Below, in pieces: positions 1 through 6,550 of a stretch of DNA of 12,919 bases (its first letter is position 1; the number at the start of each line of letters is the position of its first letter). This DNA comes from an uncultured Verrucomicrobiota bacterium (GTDB lineage Bacteria; Verrucomicrobiota; Verrucomicrobiia; Limisphaerales; UBA9464). The notes under the pieces were generated by a model, which made no database searches, was not told where the DNA came from, and worked only from the letters and a program-made list of their open reading frames with translations. Where the stretch lies: NCBI GenBank assembly GCA_903864375.1, contig CAIPFS010000630.1:1-12919 (forward strand), written 5' to 3'. The position numbers were made by a program, and so were the translations under genes.

Positions 1-403
1 GGGCCGGCCCCATGAGGAGGCCCAGCTGGGTCGGTGCGAAGACCAGGGTCAGGGTGACAAAGAGGAGTCCGGCAATGATCAGATTTTCGCGGGCGCGTGC
101 CCGGAAGATGGCGATCAGGGTGGTTCCGAGAGACAGGAAGACAACTCCCTCCAACAGGAGGTCATTTTCCGGCATTCCATGAAGATCATTGCGGATTCCC
201 GTAAACCAGAGGCGGCTGAATCCCATGCCCAGCAATGTCAGCGCCAGAATGCCGGCGACGATGGCTGAAAACCGACTGACCCCCACCGAGGCATCGAAGG
301 GTTTGGGCGAGCGGGTGGGCATACCGCCCCCGTGCGCCTTTTCGGACCGGTGAATGATCCGGGTCGGTCCGGGACCGGTGTTGGGGTTTTGGGAGGTGGA
401 CAT
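1..403 (-). CDS. Uncharacterised membrane protein, C-terminus cut by window edge
   Basis: An open frame of 134 codons starts at an ATG at 403 and reaches the left edge without a stop, so the true length is unknown. The first ~42 residues are hydrophilic and rich in Pro, Gly, Arg and Thr, with no signal-peptide character. Three hydrophobic stretches follow at about residues 46-66, 83-100 and 107-131, separated by short loops with charged residues (an Arg-rich loop at 101-105). This looks like a small integral inner-membrane protein with a cytoplasmic N-terminal tail. I do not recognise a family. It lies 35 bp downstream of the rlmN stop on the same strand, so it is probably the last visible gene of the larB-rlmN operon. 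No convincing Shine-Dalgarno (SD) sequence precedes the ATG. GC-rich third positions and the lack of stops support coding; function is unknown. Confidence 0.6.
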   Translation of the reverse strand, partial: MSTSQNPNTGPGPTRIIHRSEKAHGGGMPTRSPKPFDASVGVSRFSAIVAGILALTLLGMGFSRLWFTGIRNDLHGMPENDLLLEGVVFLSLGTTLIAIFRARARENLIIAGLLFVTLTLVFAPTQLGLLMGPA

Positions 404-438
404 GCGAGCGGCGACCTTGTCGAAGCCGACTCCGGAAC

Positions 439-1626
439 TCAAGTGGCCTTCAAGGGAGTCAGCCGCTCAGACTTCAGTCGCAACTGACCACATGCTGCTT
501 CGATATCGTGTCCCTTTTCGATTCGCAGGGTGGCGGTGATGCCCTCCGCTTGAAGACGTTCGGAAAATCTCCGGCAATGCGATTCCTCGGGCCGCGTCCA
601 GGATAGTCCTTCCACCTGGTTATAGGGAATGAGGTTGACCTTGGCGTGGAGTTTATGGGCAAGGCGGCTGAGCGGAAGCACCTCGTCCAGGGAATCATTG
701 ACTCCGGCGATGAGGATGTACTCCAGCGTGATCATTTTCCCCTTTTTCTCGACATAATACATGCCGGCCTCGGTGAGGACGGCGAGTGGGTATTTGCGGT
801 TGACCGGCATGATGCGATCCCGCACCTCGTCGGTCGCGCCATGCAGGGAAATCGCCAGTCGGAATTGAAGGGGATCATCGGCCAGATCGCGGATTCGCGG
901 TGCGAGGCCGCTCGTTGAAATCGTGATCTTTCGGGCTCCGATGGCGCCTCCCCAGGGGGCGTTCAGCGTCCGAAGGGCCTGCATCAGGTTATCGTAGTTC
1001 GCCAACGGTTCACCCATCCCCATGATCACCAGATTGTTGACCAACCTTTCGGAGGTCGCGGGCGGAGTCTGGGCCGGAGCTTGAGCGTCGTCGGGTTTTC
1101 CAGACGACCTGGAATTCCACCGCTCGACCGCGAGGACCTGTCCAATGATTTCGTGGGGACCCAGATTGCGACGCCATCCGTCGAGCCCGCTGGCGCAAAA
1201 GCGGCAGCCATAGGCACAGCCCACCTGGGTGGAGACGCACAAGGTGTGGCGATCCGCCCGCTCGCCATAAAGGTCCGGGTTGGCGGGGATAAGGACGCTT
1301 TCGACAAGATTGCCGTCACCGAGCCTCCAGAGGAACTTCTGGGTGCTGTCGTGGGAACCCTGCTTCTGAATCAGCTGCGGCAGTTCCAGACCGAAATGTT
1401 GTGCCAATTCCTCCCGCAATTTTCGGGGGAGATTGGTCATTTCGTCCCACTTTTCGACGCGATGCGGATACAGCCACGCCAGCAATTGATCGAGCCGGTA
1501 GGAGGGAATCCCCGGCCCGCCAAAGCGTGAGGCCAGCGTTTCGCGGGATTCAGAACGGATATCGGTCAACGCGGTGGAACGGGCCGGGGACGGTGGCTGG
1601 GCTGATAGCTGGGAAGGGGAACTCAC
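439..1626 (-). CDS. rlmN: 23S rRNA (adenine2503-C2)/tRNA (adenine37-C2) methyltransferase RlmN
   Basis: Radical-SAM enzyme that methylates C2 of A2503 in 23S rRNA, and in some bacteria A37 of tRNAs, in the cytoplasm. With the GTG start at 1626 it has 395 residues, slightly longer than usual because of a Ser/Pro-rich N-terminal tail. The iron-sulfur motif CxxxCxxC is at C137, C141 and C144 within GCAYGCRFC. The two cysteines of the methyl-transfer mechanism are visible as C130 (TLCVSTQ) and C379 (AACGQL); the 7-residue spacing from C130 to the cluster matches E. coli RlmN (C118/C125). MGMGEP and IPYN family motifs are present. A longer reading frame continues upstream inside larB, but GTG at 1626 is favoured: it overlaps the larB stop as GTGA and has GGAGG nine bases upstream. 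The overlap implies translational coupling to larB. Confidence 0.95.
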   Translation of the reverse strand: MSSPSQLSAQPPSPARSTALTDIRSESRETLASRFGGPGIPSYRLDQLLAWLYPHRVEKWDEMTNLPRKLREELAQHFGLELPQLIQKQGSHDSTQKFLWRLGDGNLVESVLIPANPDLYGERADRHTLCVSTQVGCAYGCRFCASGLDGWRRNLGPHEIIGQVLAVERWNSRSSGKPDDAQAPAQTPPATSERLVNNLVIMGMGEPLANYDNLMQALRTLNAPWGGAIGARKITISTSGLAPRIRDLADDPLQFRLAISLHGATDEVRDRIMPVNRKYPLAVLTEAGMYYVEKKGKMITLEYILIAGVNDSLDEVLPLSRLAHKLHAKVNLIPYNQVEGLSWTRPEESHCRRFSERLQAEGITATLRIEKGHDIEAACGQLRLKSERLTPLKAT

Positions 1627-2399
1627 GAGAGGGTGCCTCCGGGTGCGGGAACTGGCATGGAATTGATTCGGCTGGCGGCAAAGCCTGCACCAAAGCCGTT
1701 GTCGATATTCACGACCGTCAGGCCGCTGGCGCACGAGTTCAGCATCCCCAACAGGGCGGTGATCCCACCGAGATGACTGCCATACCCCACGCTGGTGGGA
1801 ACACCGATCATCGGGGCCTGAATGAGCCCCCCCACCACGCTGGGCAGGGCCGCCTCCATGCCGGCGACGACGATCACCACACGGGCCTGTTGCAGTTCCG
1901 GAAGGCGTCGAAGGAGCCGGTGAAGCCCGGCGACTCCGACATCGTATATTCGGCGGACGGTATTCCCCATGAACTCGGCAGTCAGCGCAGCCTCCTCGGC
2001 CACCGGTAAATCACTGGTTCCCGCACAGACGACGGCGATATCGCCCGATCGACGAGGCAACCGACTGACTTCGCAGGTGATGCACCGGGCCAGTTCATGA
2101 TGGACCGCCCCGGGGAACTGCTGGAGAAAGAGTCCGGCGTGTTCGGAGGTCACGCGGGTGACCAGCACCCGCCCACTTTCGCGAAGGATGGCGTCGGCGA
2201 TGGCCAGGACCTGTGCCGGTGTTTTTCCGGCCCCGTAAATGACTTCGGGAAATCCCTGTCGGAGTGACCTCTGAAGGTCGACGGACGCAAAGCCCAAATC
2301 CATGACCGGCGCTGCCTGAAAAGCGTGGAGGACTTCATCGCGGGTGACCGCCCCGAGAAGGAGTTTGTCCAGAAGGAGTGTGGCTTCGGTGGAATTCAT
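1623..2399 (-). CDS. larB: LarB: pyridinium-3,5-biscarboxylic acid mononucleotide synthase
   Basis: First enzyme of nickel-pincer nucleotide cofactor synthesis. It carboxylates and hydrolyses nicotinic acid adenine dinucleotide to pyridinium-3,5-biscarboxylic acid mononucleotide. The protein has 258 residues, close to characterised LarB (246). The C-terminal half is PurE-like: AGTSDLPVAEEA, then GMEAALPSVVGGL, GVPTSVGYG and MLNSCASGLTVVNIDNG. C223 in NSCASG aligns in motif and position with the Cys that forms the covalent adduct in Lactobacillus LarB. The ATG at 2399 gives a normal-length N-terminus, though its SD is weak. LarC and LarE, the later enzymes, are not in this window, and neither is a lactate racemase (LarA), so the final cofactor user cannot be named. 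Older databases may call it an AIR carboxylase-like protein; a role in purine synthesis is unlikely. Confidence 0.92.
   Translation of the reverse strand: MNSTEATLLLDKLLLGAVTRDEVLHAFQAAPVMDLGFASVDLQRSLRQGFPEVIYGAGKTPAQVLAIADAILRESGRVLVTRVTSEHAGLFLQQFPGAVHHELARCITCEVSRLPRRSGDIAVVCAGTSDLPVAEEAALTAEFMGNTVRRIYDVGVAGLHRLLRRLPELQQARVVIVVAGMEAALPSVVGGLIQAPMIGVPTSVGYGSHLGGITALLGMLNSCASGLTVVNIDNGFGAGFAASRINSMPVPAPGGTLS
1636..1640 (-). promoter_or_regulatory. Ribosome binding site deciding the GTG start of rlmN
   Basis: GGAGG on the minus strand lies nine bases before GTG at 1626 and inside the last codons of larB. It supports the GTG over the much longer upstream frame, whose extra residues do not look like RlmN. 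Confidence 0.6.
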
Positions 2400-2486
2400 G
2401 AATGGAACAACATCCCGTGAGGCTGTCTTCGGTGAAGGGAAGCCATCCGTTCCCCGATTGACGAGCCGAATTTTGTTGAGGCGAAC

Positions 2487-2515
2487 TTGGCGGGTTTCTC
2501 CACGCCCGCTAGTGT
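2487..2515 (+). promoter_or_regulatory. Possible promoter for the glyoxalase-folP-cdaA-glmM operon
   Basis: TTGGCG (2487-2492) and TAGTGT (2510-2515) are 17 bases apart, a sigma70-like arrangement with 4/6 and 3/6 matches. The -10 ends six bases before the ATG at 2522, so transcription would begin at about the start codon. That gene has no SD, so a leaderless mRNA is possible. The match is weak. The rest of the 2400-2521 divergent gap shows no clear promoter for larB and no gene. Confidence 0.25.
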
Positions 2516-2521
2516 GGGTTC

Positions 2522-2935
2522 ATGACCGTGCGCAAGCTACTCCATACCCGCTATCGGCTCAATGACCTCGAGAGATCGGTTCGCTTTTACAAGGAGGTCC
2601 TCGGATTGACCGAGGTTCGACGTCACAAGTCGCCACGTGGATCGGAGTTGGTGTTCCTGAAGGCGCCGGAGAGCGACGAAACCATCGAACTGTGTCATTT
2701 CCCCAGCTCGGGTCCGGTCGAGGTGCAGGCCGACCTGACGCATCTGGCATTTCAGGTGGATTCCCTGGAGGAGTTTGGGCGGCATTTGCAGGGCCTCGGT
2801 TTGAAATACTCCGATGGTCCCACCTACAAGGAAGACGGAACCGGGGGATTCGCTTTCGTCGATGCGCCCGAAGGCTATGAAATCGAGCTCATCCAACGGA
2901 GCCCGGCCCTTTCGGCGGCCAATCCCACCTACTGA
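2522..2935 (+). CDS. Glyoxalase I-like metalloenzyme (VOC superfamily lactoylglutathione lyase)
   Basis: A 137-residue protein of the vicinal-oxygen-chelate fold with two betaalphabetabetabeta modules. The four metal ligands of bacterial glyoxalase I are at the expected places: H8 (LLHTRY), E56 (TIELCHF), H74 (THLAFQV) and E122 (YEIELIQ), essentially the E. coli GloA set (H5, E56, H74, E122). The family would convert the methylglyoxal-thiol hemithioacetal to S-lactoyl thiol, and the complete ligand set predicts activity with Ni or Co. Because VOC proteins have many substrates and thiol use in this organism is unknown, I give no gene symbol, although gloA is the best guess. The ATG at 2522 places H8 correctly; no SD is visible. 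The gene heads a rightward cluster, six bases before folP. Confidence 0.88.
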   Translation: MTVRKLLHTRYRLNDLERSVRFYKEVLGLTEVRRHKSPRGSELVFLKAPESDETIELCHFPSSGPVEVQADLTHLAFQVDSLEEFGRHLQGLGLKYSDGPTYKEDGTGGFAFVDAPEGYEIELIQRSPALSAANPTY

Positions 2936-2941
2936 CCCAGG

Positions 2942-3790
2942 ATGGAGTGGCGCGCCAAGAACTTCTCCTTCCGCTTCCCGCGTCGGCCGCTCGTGATGGG
3001 AATCCTCAATGTCACCCCGGATTCCTTCTCCGACGGTGGCTGTTTTCTGGATCCCGGATTCGCCGTTGACAGGGCATTCCGGATGCTCGAGGAGGGGATG
3101 GACATCCTGGACCTTGGGGGGGAATCCACCAAGCCCGGCGCGATCCCGGTGGAGGAACGTGAGGAACTGCGTCGAGTTCTCCCTGTTCTTGAGCGGTTGG
3201 CCGGGCGGTTTCCAATTCCGGTTTCCGTGGACACACGCAAGGCCCAGGTGGCGAAGGAGGTCCTGGAGGCGGGGGCATCCATCATCAACGACATCGAGGC
3301 CACCCGGGGCTCCGAGTCCATGTGGCGCGCCGTGGCGGATTCCGGTGCGGGCTATGTGGCCATGCACATGCAGGGAACGCCGTTGACCATGCAATCCCAG
3401 CCCACCTACGGGGACGTAGTCGCCGAAATCGGTGCTTTTTTTTCAGAAGCCCTGGTCGGGCTGAAGGAAGCCGGCGTGGATCCAGAACAGGTTGCCCTCG
3501 ATCCCGGCATTGGGTTCGGGAAGACGGTCGATCAGAATTTAAAATTGCTGGCCGGCCTTGAAGTCTATAATCGTCAGAGGCGTCCCGTCGTCATTGGTGT
3601 CTCCCGAAAGTCCTTCCTGGGCAAAATCGCCGGAGGCGACGCCGGGGAGCGGCTGCCGGCGGCATTGGCCTGCACCGTGCATGCGGCGTCCCAAGGGTGT
3701 TCGGTCTTCCGGACCCATGACGTGCTGGAGACGGTCCGGGCACTTCGGATGTGGGAGGCGCTGGCCGGGCGGCCGTCGGAGGACATGTGA
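2942..3790 (+). CDS. folP: Dihydropteroate synthase
   Basis: Condenses p-aminobenzoate with 6-hydroxymethyl-7,8-dihydropterin diphosphate to form dihydropteroate (folate pathway, cytoplasm; target of sulfonamides). The 282-residue TIM barrel carries all signature loops in order: NVTPDSFSDGG (23-33), GGESTKPGA (59-67), SVDTRK (95-100), IND (115-117), MHMQGTPLTMQ (141-151), DPGIGFGKT (187-195), SRKSFLG (221-227) and RTHDV (257-261). Length and motif spacing are normal, so it should be active. The ATG is six bases after the preceding stop. The stop TGA (3788-3790) overlaps the GTG start of cdaA, coupling the two. Linkage of folP to cdaA/glmM recalls the folP-glmM pairing in E. coli and the cdaA-cdaR-glmM operon of Firmicutes. 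Confidence 0.96.
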   Translation: MEWRAKNFSFRFPRRPLVMGILNVTPDSFSDGGCFLDPGFAVDRAFRMLEEGMDILDLGGESTKPGAIPVEEREELRRVLPVLERLAGRFPIPVSVDTRKAQVAKEVLEAGASIINDIEATRGSESMWRAVADSGAGYVAMHMQGTPLTMQSQPTYGDVVAEIGAFFSEALVGLKEAGVDPEQVALDPGIGFGKTVDQNLKLLAGLEVYNRQRRPVVIGVSRKSFLGKIAGGDAGERLPAALACTVHAASQGCSVFRTHDVLETVRALRMWEALAGRPSEDM

Positions 3791-4623
3791 ATTTACTTTG
3801 GACCATCGCACAAATCGCCTGGCGACCCGCCGTCGAGATTCTGATTCTCGCGGTGGGGCTTTATTACGCCTTTCTTTTTATTCGCGGCACGCGTGGGGCT
3901 CCAGTGGTCACCGGCTTCATGGCCCTGCTCCTGACGCTGACCATCATCACCCGGGTCTTGGACCTTAAAGTCCTTAATTCTCTGTTGAATCAGTTTTTCG
4001 GCGTGCTGGCGATTTCGGTGGTGGTGATATTTCAACCGGAGTTGAGGAGGATTCTTGCGGAACTGGGCAACCTTCCGTTGCTTAATCCAGTCCGGGAACA
4101 GCGCGAAAACATCGAGGATCTCGTTGAGACGGTGGACCGCCTGGCGCCGGTTCACATCGGAGCCCTGATCGCGGTCGAGCGAAATCAGACCCTGACCGAG
4201 CTGGTCGAGGGGGGCATCCAGGTCGACTGCGAGCTGACACCGGAAATGCTGGAAACAATTTTCTTTCCCAACAACGCCATCCATGACGGGGGGGTCGTGG
4301 TCCGCGATGGTCGTATCCTGCGCGCGGCCGCCATTTTCCCGCTGACCCAGCGGCAGGATCTTCCGAAATCGGTGGGAACCCGGCATCGGGCCGCCATTGG
4401 ACTGAGCGAGGAGAGTGATGCCGTCGTGATCGTGGTCTCCGAGGAGACCGGCGGAATTTCCTATTCTGTCCGCGGTCAGTTCGTCCGGAACGTTTCGGTG
4501 GAAGAATTGCGGGCGTTTCTAACGTCGGCGCTGGTGCGCCGGCAGGAGCCCCGGGGCTGGAGGCAGCGGTTTCGCCTCTTGTTGAATCGATCGGGGGCGA
4601 CCGACAAGAGCAACGTCGCATAG
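3787..4623 (+). CDS. cdaA: Diadenylate cyclase CdaA (c-di-AMP synthase)
   Basis: Membrane-bound enzyme that makes cyclic di-AMP from two ATP. It is 278 residues from the GTG at 3787, which overlaps the folP stop (GTGA) and has GGAGG at 3778-3782; the spacing of four bases is short. Three hydrophobic segments occupy about residues 8-27, 38-58 and 66-81, ending in the family motif FQPELRR. The cyclase (DAC) domain follows, with IGALIAVER, LHD-type motif and GTRHRAAIGLSEE. R199-H200-R201 is the RHR motif. The other active-site motif reads D167-G168-G169 instead of the usual DGA; the Asp is kept and the 32-residue spacing to RHR equals that in B. subtilis CdaA. An in-frame ATG at 3751, inside folP, is less likely because its extra residues are not family-like. 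The downstream cdaR and glmM complete the classical regulatory trio. Confidence 0.94.
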   Translation: MNLLWTIAQIAWRPAVEILILAVGLYYAFLFIRGTRGAPVVTGFMALLLTLTIITRVLDLKVLNSLLNQFFGVLAISVVVIFQPELRRILAELGNLPLLNPVREQRENIEDLVETVDRLAPVHIGALIAVERNQTLTELVEGGIQVDCELTPEMLETIFFPNNAIHDGGVVVRDGRILRAAAIFPLTQRQDLPKSVGTRHRAAIGLSEESDAVVIVVSEETGGISYSVRGQFVRNVSVEELRAFLTSALVRRQEPRGWRQRFRLLLNRSGATDKSNVA

Positions 4624-4625
4624 TC

Positions 4626-5039
4626 ATGTCCTGGAGCTTCATCTTCACCCGCAATCGTTGGCAGAAGGCGCTGGCCATTTTTCTCGCCTCCATGATCTGG
4701 TTGACGGTGAGATCGGGTTCCATGGAAGGGGTGGGGGAGGGGAGCGAAAACGAGCGGGAGATCCGATCGATGCCGGTGGCGGTCCTTGCTGCGCCTTCAG
4801 ATGCGGGTGTCTATCGTCTGACCCCGTCCACAGTGACGATCACCCTCCAGGTTGATGCCAAATCCACCGAACGCGTCTCTCCGGAGGATCTGGAGGTGTA
4901 TGTGAACGTCATGGGGGAGGATTCCAGCGATGGTCTTCATTCCCTCCATGTCCATGCCCCCGAATGGCTCCATATTCGCAAGGTGGTTCCCCGGCGGGTC
5001 GAGGTGAAGCGGCTTTCCACCGCGGAACCTTCGCGATAA
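4626..5039 (+). CDS. cdaR: Short CdaR/YbbR-domain protein, regulator of CdaA
   Basis: A 137-residue protein starting two bases after the cdaA stop. Residues ~11-28 form one membrane segment (KALAIFLASMIWLTV), followed by an extracytoplasmic part matching a single YbbR domain: a beta strand at 49-55, the P-x-x-V-T-I strand at ~66-74, the L-x-V-Y-V-N strand at ~88-94, and the closing VVPRRVEVKRL strand at ~118-128. Firmicute CdaR has several YbbR domains and is over 400 residues, so this is a minimal version. CdaR binds CdaA in the membrane and modulates c-di-AMP production; that role here rests on gene order and domain type. No good SD precedes the ATG, and expression is probably coupled to cdaA. 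The sequence between residues 29 and 48 is acidic and low-complexity. Confidence 0.82.
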   Translation: MSWSFIFTRNRWQKALAIFLASMIWLTVRSGSMEGVGEGSENEREIRSMPVAVLAAPSDAGVYRLTPSTVTITLQVDAKSTERVSPEDLEVYVNVMGEDSSDGLHSLHVHAPEWLHIRKVVPRRVEVKRLSTAEPSR

Positions 5040-5053
5040 CCTTTCCAACACAT

Positions 5054-6436
5054 ATGTCCAGCAATTCACGGATTTTCGGAACCGATGGGGTTCGCGGTCG
5101 GGCAAATATTGAGCCGGTCACCGCAGAGACGGCGCTCAAATTGGGCAGGGCGGCGGCTCACGTTTTTCAACGACAGTCGGGGGAGGCGAGAAATCGCGTC
5201 CGCCATCGCATTGTGATCGGAAAGGACACCCGTCTTTCCGGGTATATGCTGGAGAATGCCATTTCCTCGGGAGTCCTGTCGATGGGGGTCGACGTCATTC
5301 TCATCGGTCCGCTGCCCACTCCGGGGGTGGCATATGTCACGCGGTCGCTGCGAGCGGACGCCGGGATTGTCATCACGGCATCACACAATCCTTACGATGA
5401 CAACGGAATCAAGTTCTTCGGGCCGGACGGATTCAAACTGGACGACAACGTCGAGCATCGCATCGAGGATTTGGTGTTCAGTGGTGAAATTGAAAGCATC
5501 CGACCGACGGCGAACCAGATCGGAAAGGCGTTTCGAATCGACGACGCCATCGGTCGCTACGTGGAGCACGCGAAAGCGTCGTTCCCCCGCGGCGCGACAC
5601 TTGAAGGAATGCGTGTGGTGATCGATTGCGGTCACGGCGCCGCCTACAAGACCAGCCCGGCGGTTTTGCAGGAATTGGGTGCGGACCTGATCGTTTTTGG
5701 CAATCAGCCCAACGGGACCAACATCAATCAGGAATGTGGTTCCATGCATCCCGAATTACTGAGGAGCCGGGTGCGGGAGTATCGTGCGGACGTCGGAATC
5801 GCTCATGACGGTGACGCGGACCGGCTGATCCTGTGTGACGAAACCGGAACACTGGTCGACGGGGATGACATCCTGGTGATTGCGGCGTTGCAAATGCTGG
5901 CGGAGGGCACGCTGCTGCAAAAAACGGTGGTGACCACCGTGATGAGCAACGCCGGGATGGAACCGGCCATTGAAAAGGCAGGAGGCAGGGTGATTCGGAC
6001 TGCCGTCGGCGATAAGCACGTCATCGACAAGATGCTGGAAGGTGGCTTCAACCTGGGCGGAGAGCAGAGTGGCCACGTCATCTTCCGGGACCACAGTTCC
6101 ACCGGGGACGGCCTGGTCGCAGCGTTGCAAGTGCTCAGCGCCATGAAGACGCGAAAACATGCCCTTTCCCAGCTGGCCCGTTGCTGGGTTCGTTTTCCCC
6201 AACTGGTTCACAACGTCCGGGTGCGCGTGAAGACCCCGTTCGATGAACTCGATGGTGTTCTGGACCTGGTGCGTCAGGCGGAAGCCGCGCTTCAACCGCT
6301 GGGAGGTAGGGTCCTGCTGCGCTATTCCGGGACCGAGCCCAAGGCGCGATTGTTGCTCGAGGGACCCGAACAATCCGCGTTGGAACGCTGGTCCCAGCTC
6401 ATCTGCGCCTCCATCAAGCGTCAGGTGGGGGAATAA
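5054..6436 (+). CDS. glmM: Phosphoglucosamine mutase
   Basis: Interconverts glucosamine-6-phosphate and glucosamine-1-phosphate on the way to UDP-GlcNAc for peptidoglycan and lipopolysaccharide. It has 460 residues, close to the usual 445-450. The N-terminus FGTDGVRG is typical of GlmM. The phosphorylated serine is S110 in TASHNPYDDNGIKFF, and the metal-binding loop is D252-G-D254-A-D256-R. GGEQSGH (sugar specificity) and RYSGTEPKAR (phosphate binding near the C-terminus) are present. The ATG at 5054 is chosen because an upstream in-frame ATG at 4964 lies inside cdaR and adds 30 unrelated residues. The gene is 14 bases after the cdaR stop. In Firmicutes GlmM binds and inhibits CdaA, so co-transcription may balance c-di-AMP with wall precursor supply; the interaction here is inferred. 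Confidence 0.96.
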   Translation: MSSNSRIFGTDGVRGRANIEPVTAETALKLGRAAAHVFQRQSGEARNRVRHRIVIGKDTRLSGYMLENAISSGVLSMGVDVILIGPLPTPGVAYVTRSLRADAGIVITASHNPYDDNGIKFFGPDGFKLDDNVEHRIEDLVFSGEIESIRPTANQIGKAFRIDDAIGRYVEHAKASFPRGATLEGMRVVIDCGHGAAYKTSPAVLQELGADLIVFGNQPNGTNINQECGSMHPELLRSRVREYRADVGIAHDGDADRLILCDETGTLVDGDDILVIAALQMLAEGTLLQKTVVTTVMSNAGMEPAIEKAGGRVIRTAVGDKHVIDKMLEGGFNLGGEQSGHVIFRDHSSTGDGLVAALQVLSAMKTRKHALSQLARCWVRFPQLVHNVRVRVKTPFDELDGVLDLVRQAEAALQPLGGRVLLRYSGTEPKARLLLEGPEQSALERWSQLICASIKRQVGE

Positions 6437-6438
6437 AC

Positions 6439-6550
6439 CGGAGCGGATTTGCTCCGAGGGTTCATCTCCAACCGCTGGGCGATCCAGCGGTGGCAACAAG
6501 GTGGGCAACGATGGGGGCACGGGCCGTCGGATCGGCCTGAGACCCTCAGG
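6439..6550. terminator. Hairpin cluster between convergent glmM and the PfkB kinase gene
   Basis: Four perfect inverted repeats sit in about 110 bases. CGGAGC/GCTCCG (6439-6444/6451-6456) starts three bases after the glmM stop. ACCGCTGG/CCAGCGGT (6471-6478/6484-6491) is an 8-bp stem with a 5-base loop. GGCCG/CGGCC is at 6522-6526/6533-6537. CCTGAG/CTCAGG (6536-6541/6545-6550) contains the kinase stop codon. None is followed by a T run on either strand, so these are not standard intrinsic terminators. They could end or protect transcripts from both directions. The gap holds no gene. Confidence 0.45.

Noticed and set aside
1081..1530. Long plus-strand open frames opposite rlmN and larB (also 1401-2009)
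   Set aside because: They are antisense to clearly recognised genes, carry no family motif, and are expected in GC-rich DNA.
5756..6520. 254-codon minus-strand frame opposite glmM and 348-codon plus-strand frame at 6243-7289 opposite the kinase
   Set aside because: Both are shadows of intact genes on the other strand, with no family features.
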